A stretch of DNA of 22,228 nt from JBAWWY01 sp037144355 (GTDB taxonomy: Bacteria; Bacillota; Clostridia; Peptostreptococcales; Anaerovoracaceae): positions 1 to 22,228 of the forward strand of contig JBAWWY010000026.1 in NCBI GenBank assembly GCA_037144355.1. Reading direction: 5' to 3'. The stretch's first letter is position 1, and the number at the start of each line of letters is the position of its first letter. Both the position numbers and the translations under genes were made by a program. Positions 22,175 through 22,228 of this stretch are shown here, in pieces. A model generated the notes under the pieces. It saw nothing but the letters and a program-made list of their open reading frames with translations. It did not search any database and was not told where the DNA came from.

Positions 22175-22228
22175 ATGATTGAAATCGATCAGATAAAATA
22201 TGAGATGGATGGACTGTCGGAAAATATA
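22175..22228 (+). CDS. prfB: Peptide chain release factor 2, 5' end only
   Basis: The last 18 codons of the window read MIEIDQIKYEMDGLSENI, matching the Firmicutes RF2 N-terminus, and secA-prfB is a conserved order. The gene is cut by the window edge; the usual programmed frameshift site (around codon 25) is not included. RF2 reads UAA and UGA, not UAG, so it would not compete with tRNA-Pyl; RF1 would. Confidence 0.8.
   Translation, partial: MIEIDQIKYEMDGLSENI

Overview
This 22.2 kb window is low-GC DNA from an anaerobic, Gram-positive, Clostridia-like bacterium that encodes pyrrolysine (Pyl, the 22nd amino acid, read from UAG). Support for this comes from the low-GC coding style, strong AGGAGG-type ribosome binding sites, a SAM-I (S-box) riboswitch before metK, the secA-prfB order, and a bacterial-type split pyrrolysyl-tRNA synthetase (separate PylSc and PylSn). 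I cannot name the genus.

Region 1 (1-2330) is a dimethylamine-methyltransferase operon. A promoter with a perfect inverted repeat against its -35 box drives a corrinoid protein gene (mtbC-like) and mtbB. The mtbB frame has one in-frame UAG at codon 353, the position expected for catalytic Pyl, so the two apparent ORFs form one 466-residue protein. Region 2 (2500-5081) holds a LysP-like amino acid permease and a CobW/G3E-type GTPase. Region 3 (5070-11939) looks like one transcription unit: a protein with a methionine-synthase-activation-like segment, a RACo-type reductive activator of corrinoid proteins, and the full Pyl set in the order pylSc-pylD-pylT-pylB-pylC-pylSn. The tRNA-Pyl gene sits inside the operon, between pylD and pylB.

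Together these genes make a nearly self-contained module. PylB (radical SAM) and PylC turn two lysines into 3-methylornithyl-lysine, and PylD oxidises it to Pyl. PylSc and PylSn charge tRNA-Pyl(CUA), and MtbB uses Pyl to move a methyl group from dimethylamine to the corrinoid protein. The RACo and activation-like proteins probably rescue the inactive Co(II) corrinoid. The permease could supply lysine. Missing from the window are the methyltransferase that takes the methyl group off the corrinoid (to tetrahydrofolate or CoM) and any trimethylamine or monomethylamine enzymes.

Region 4 (11980-22228) is mostly housekeeping. It holds a convergent gene of unknown function, SAM-riboswitch-controlled metK, a pair of flavoproteins resembling anaerobic glycerol-3-phosphate dehydrogenase subunits (the second fused to a DUF1667-like Cys domain), aspartate kinase, a 37-residue predicted membrane protein, secA, and the first 18 codons of prfB. 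SAM (metK) and lysine-pathway precursors (aspartate kinase) are also what Pyl synthesis consumes, although this proximity may be chance.

UAG is used here both as Pyl codon and as ordinary stop: five complete genes end in UAG, including pylSc, pylB and pylSn. I saw no mobile elements or CRISPR arrays.
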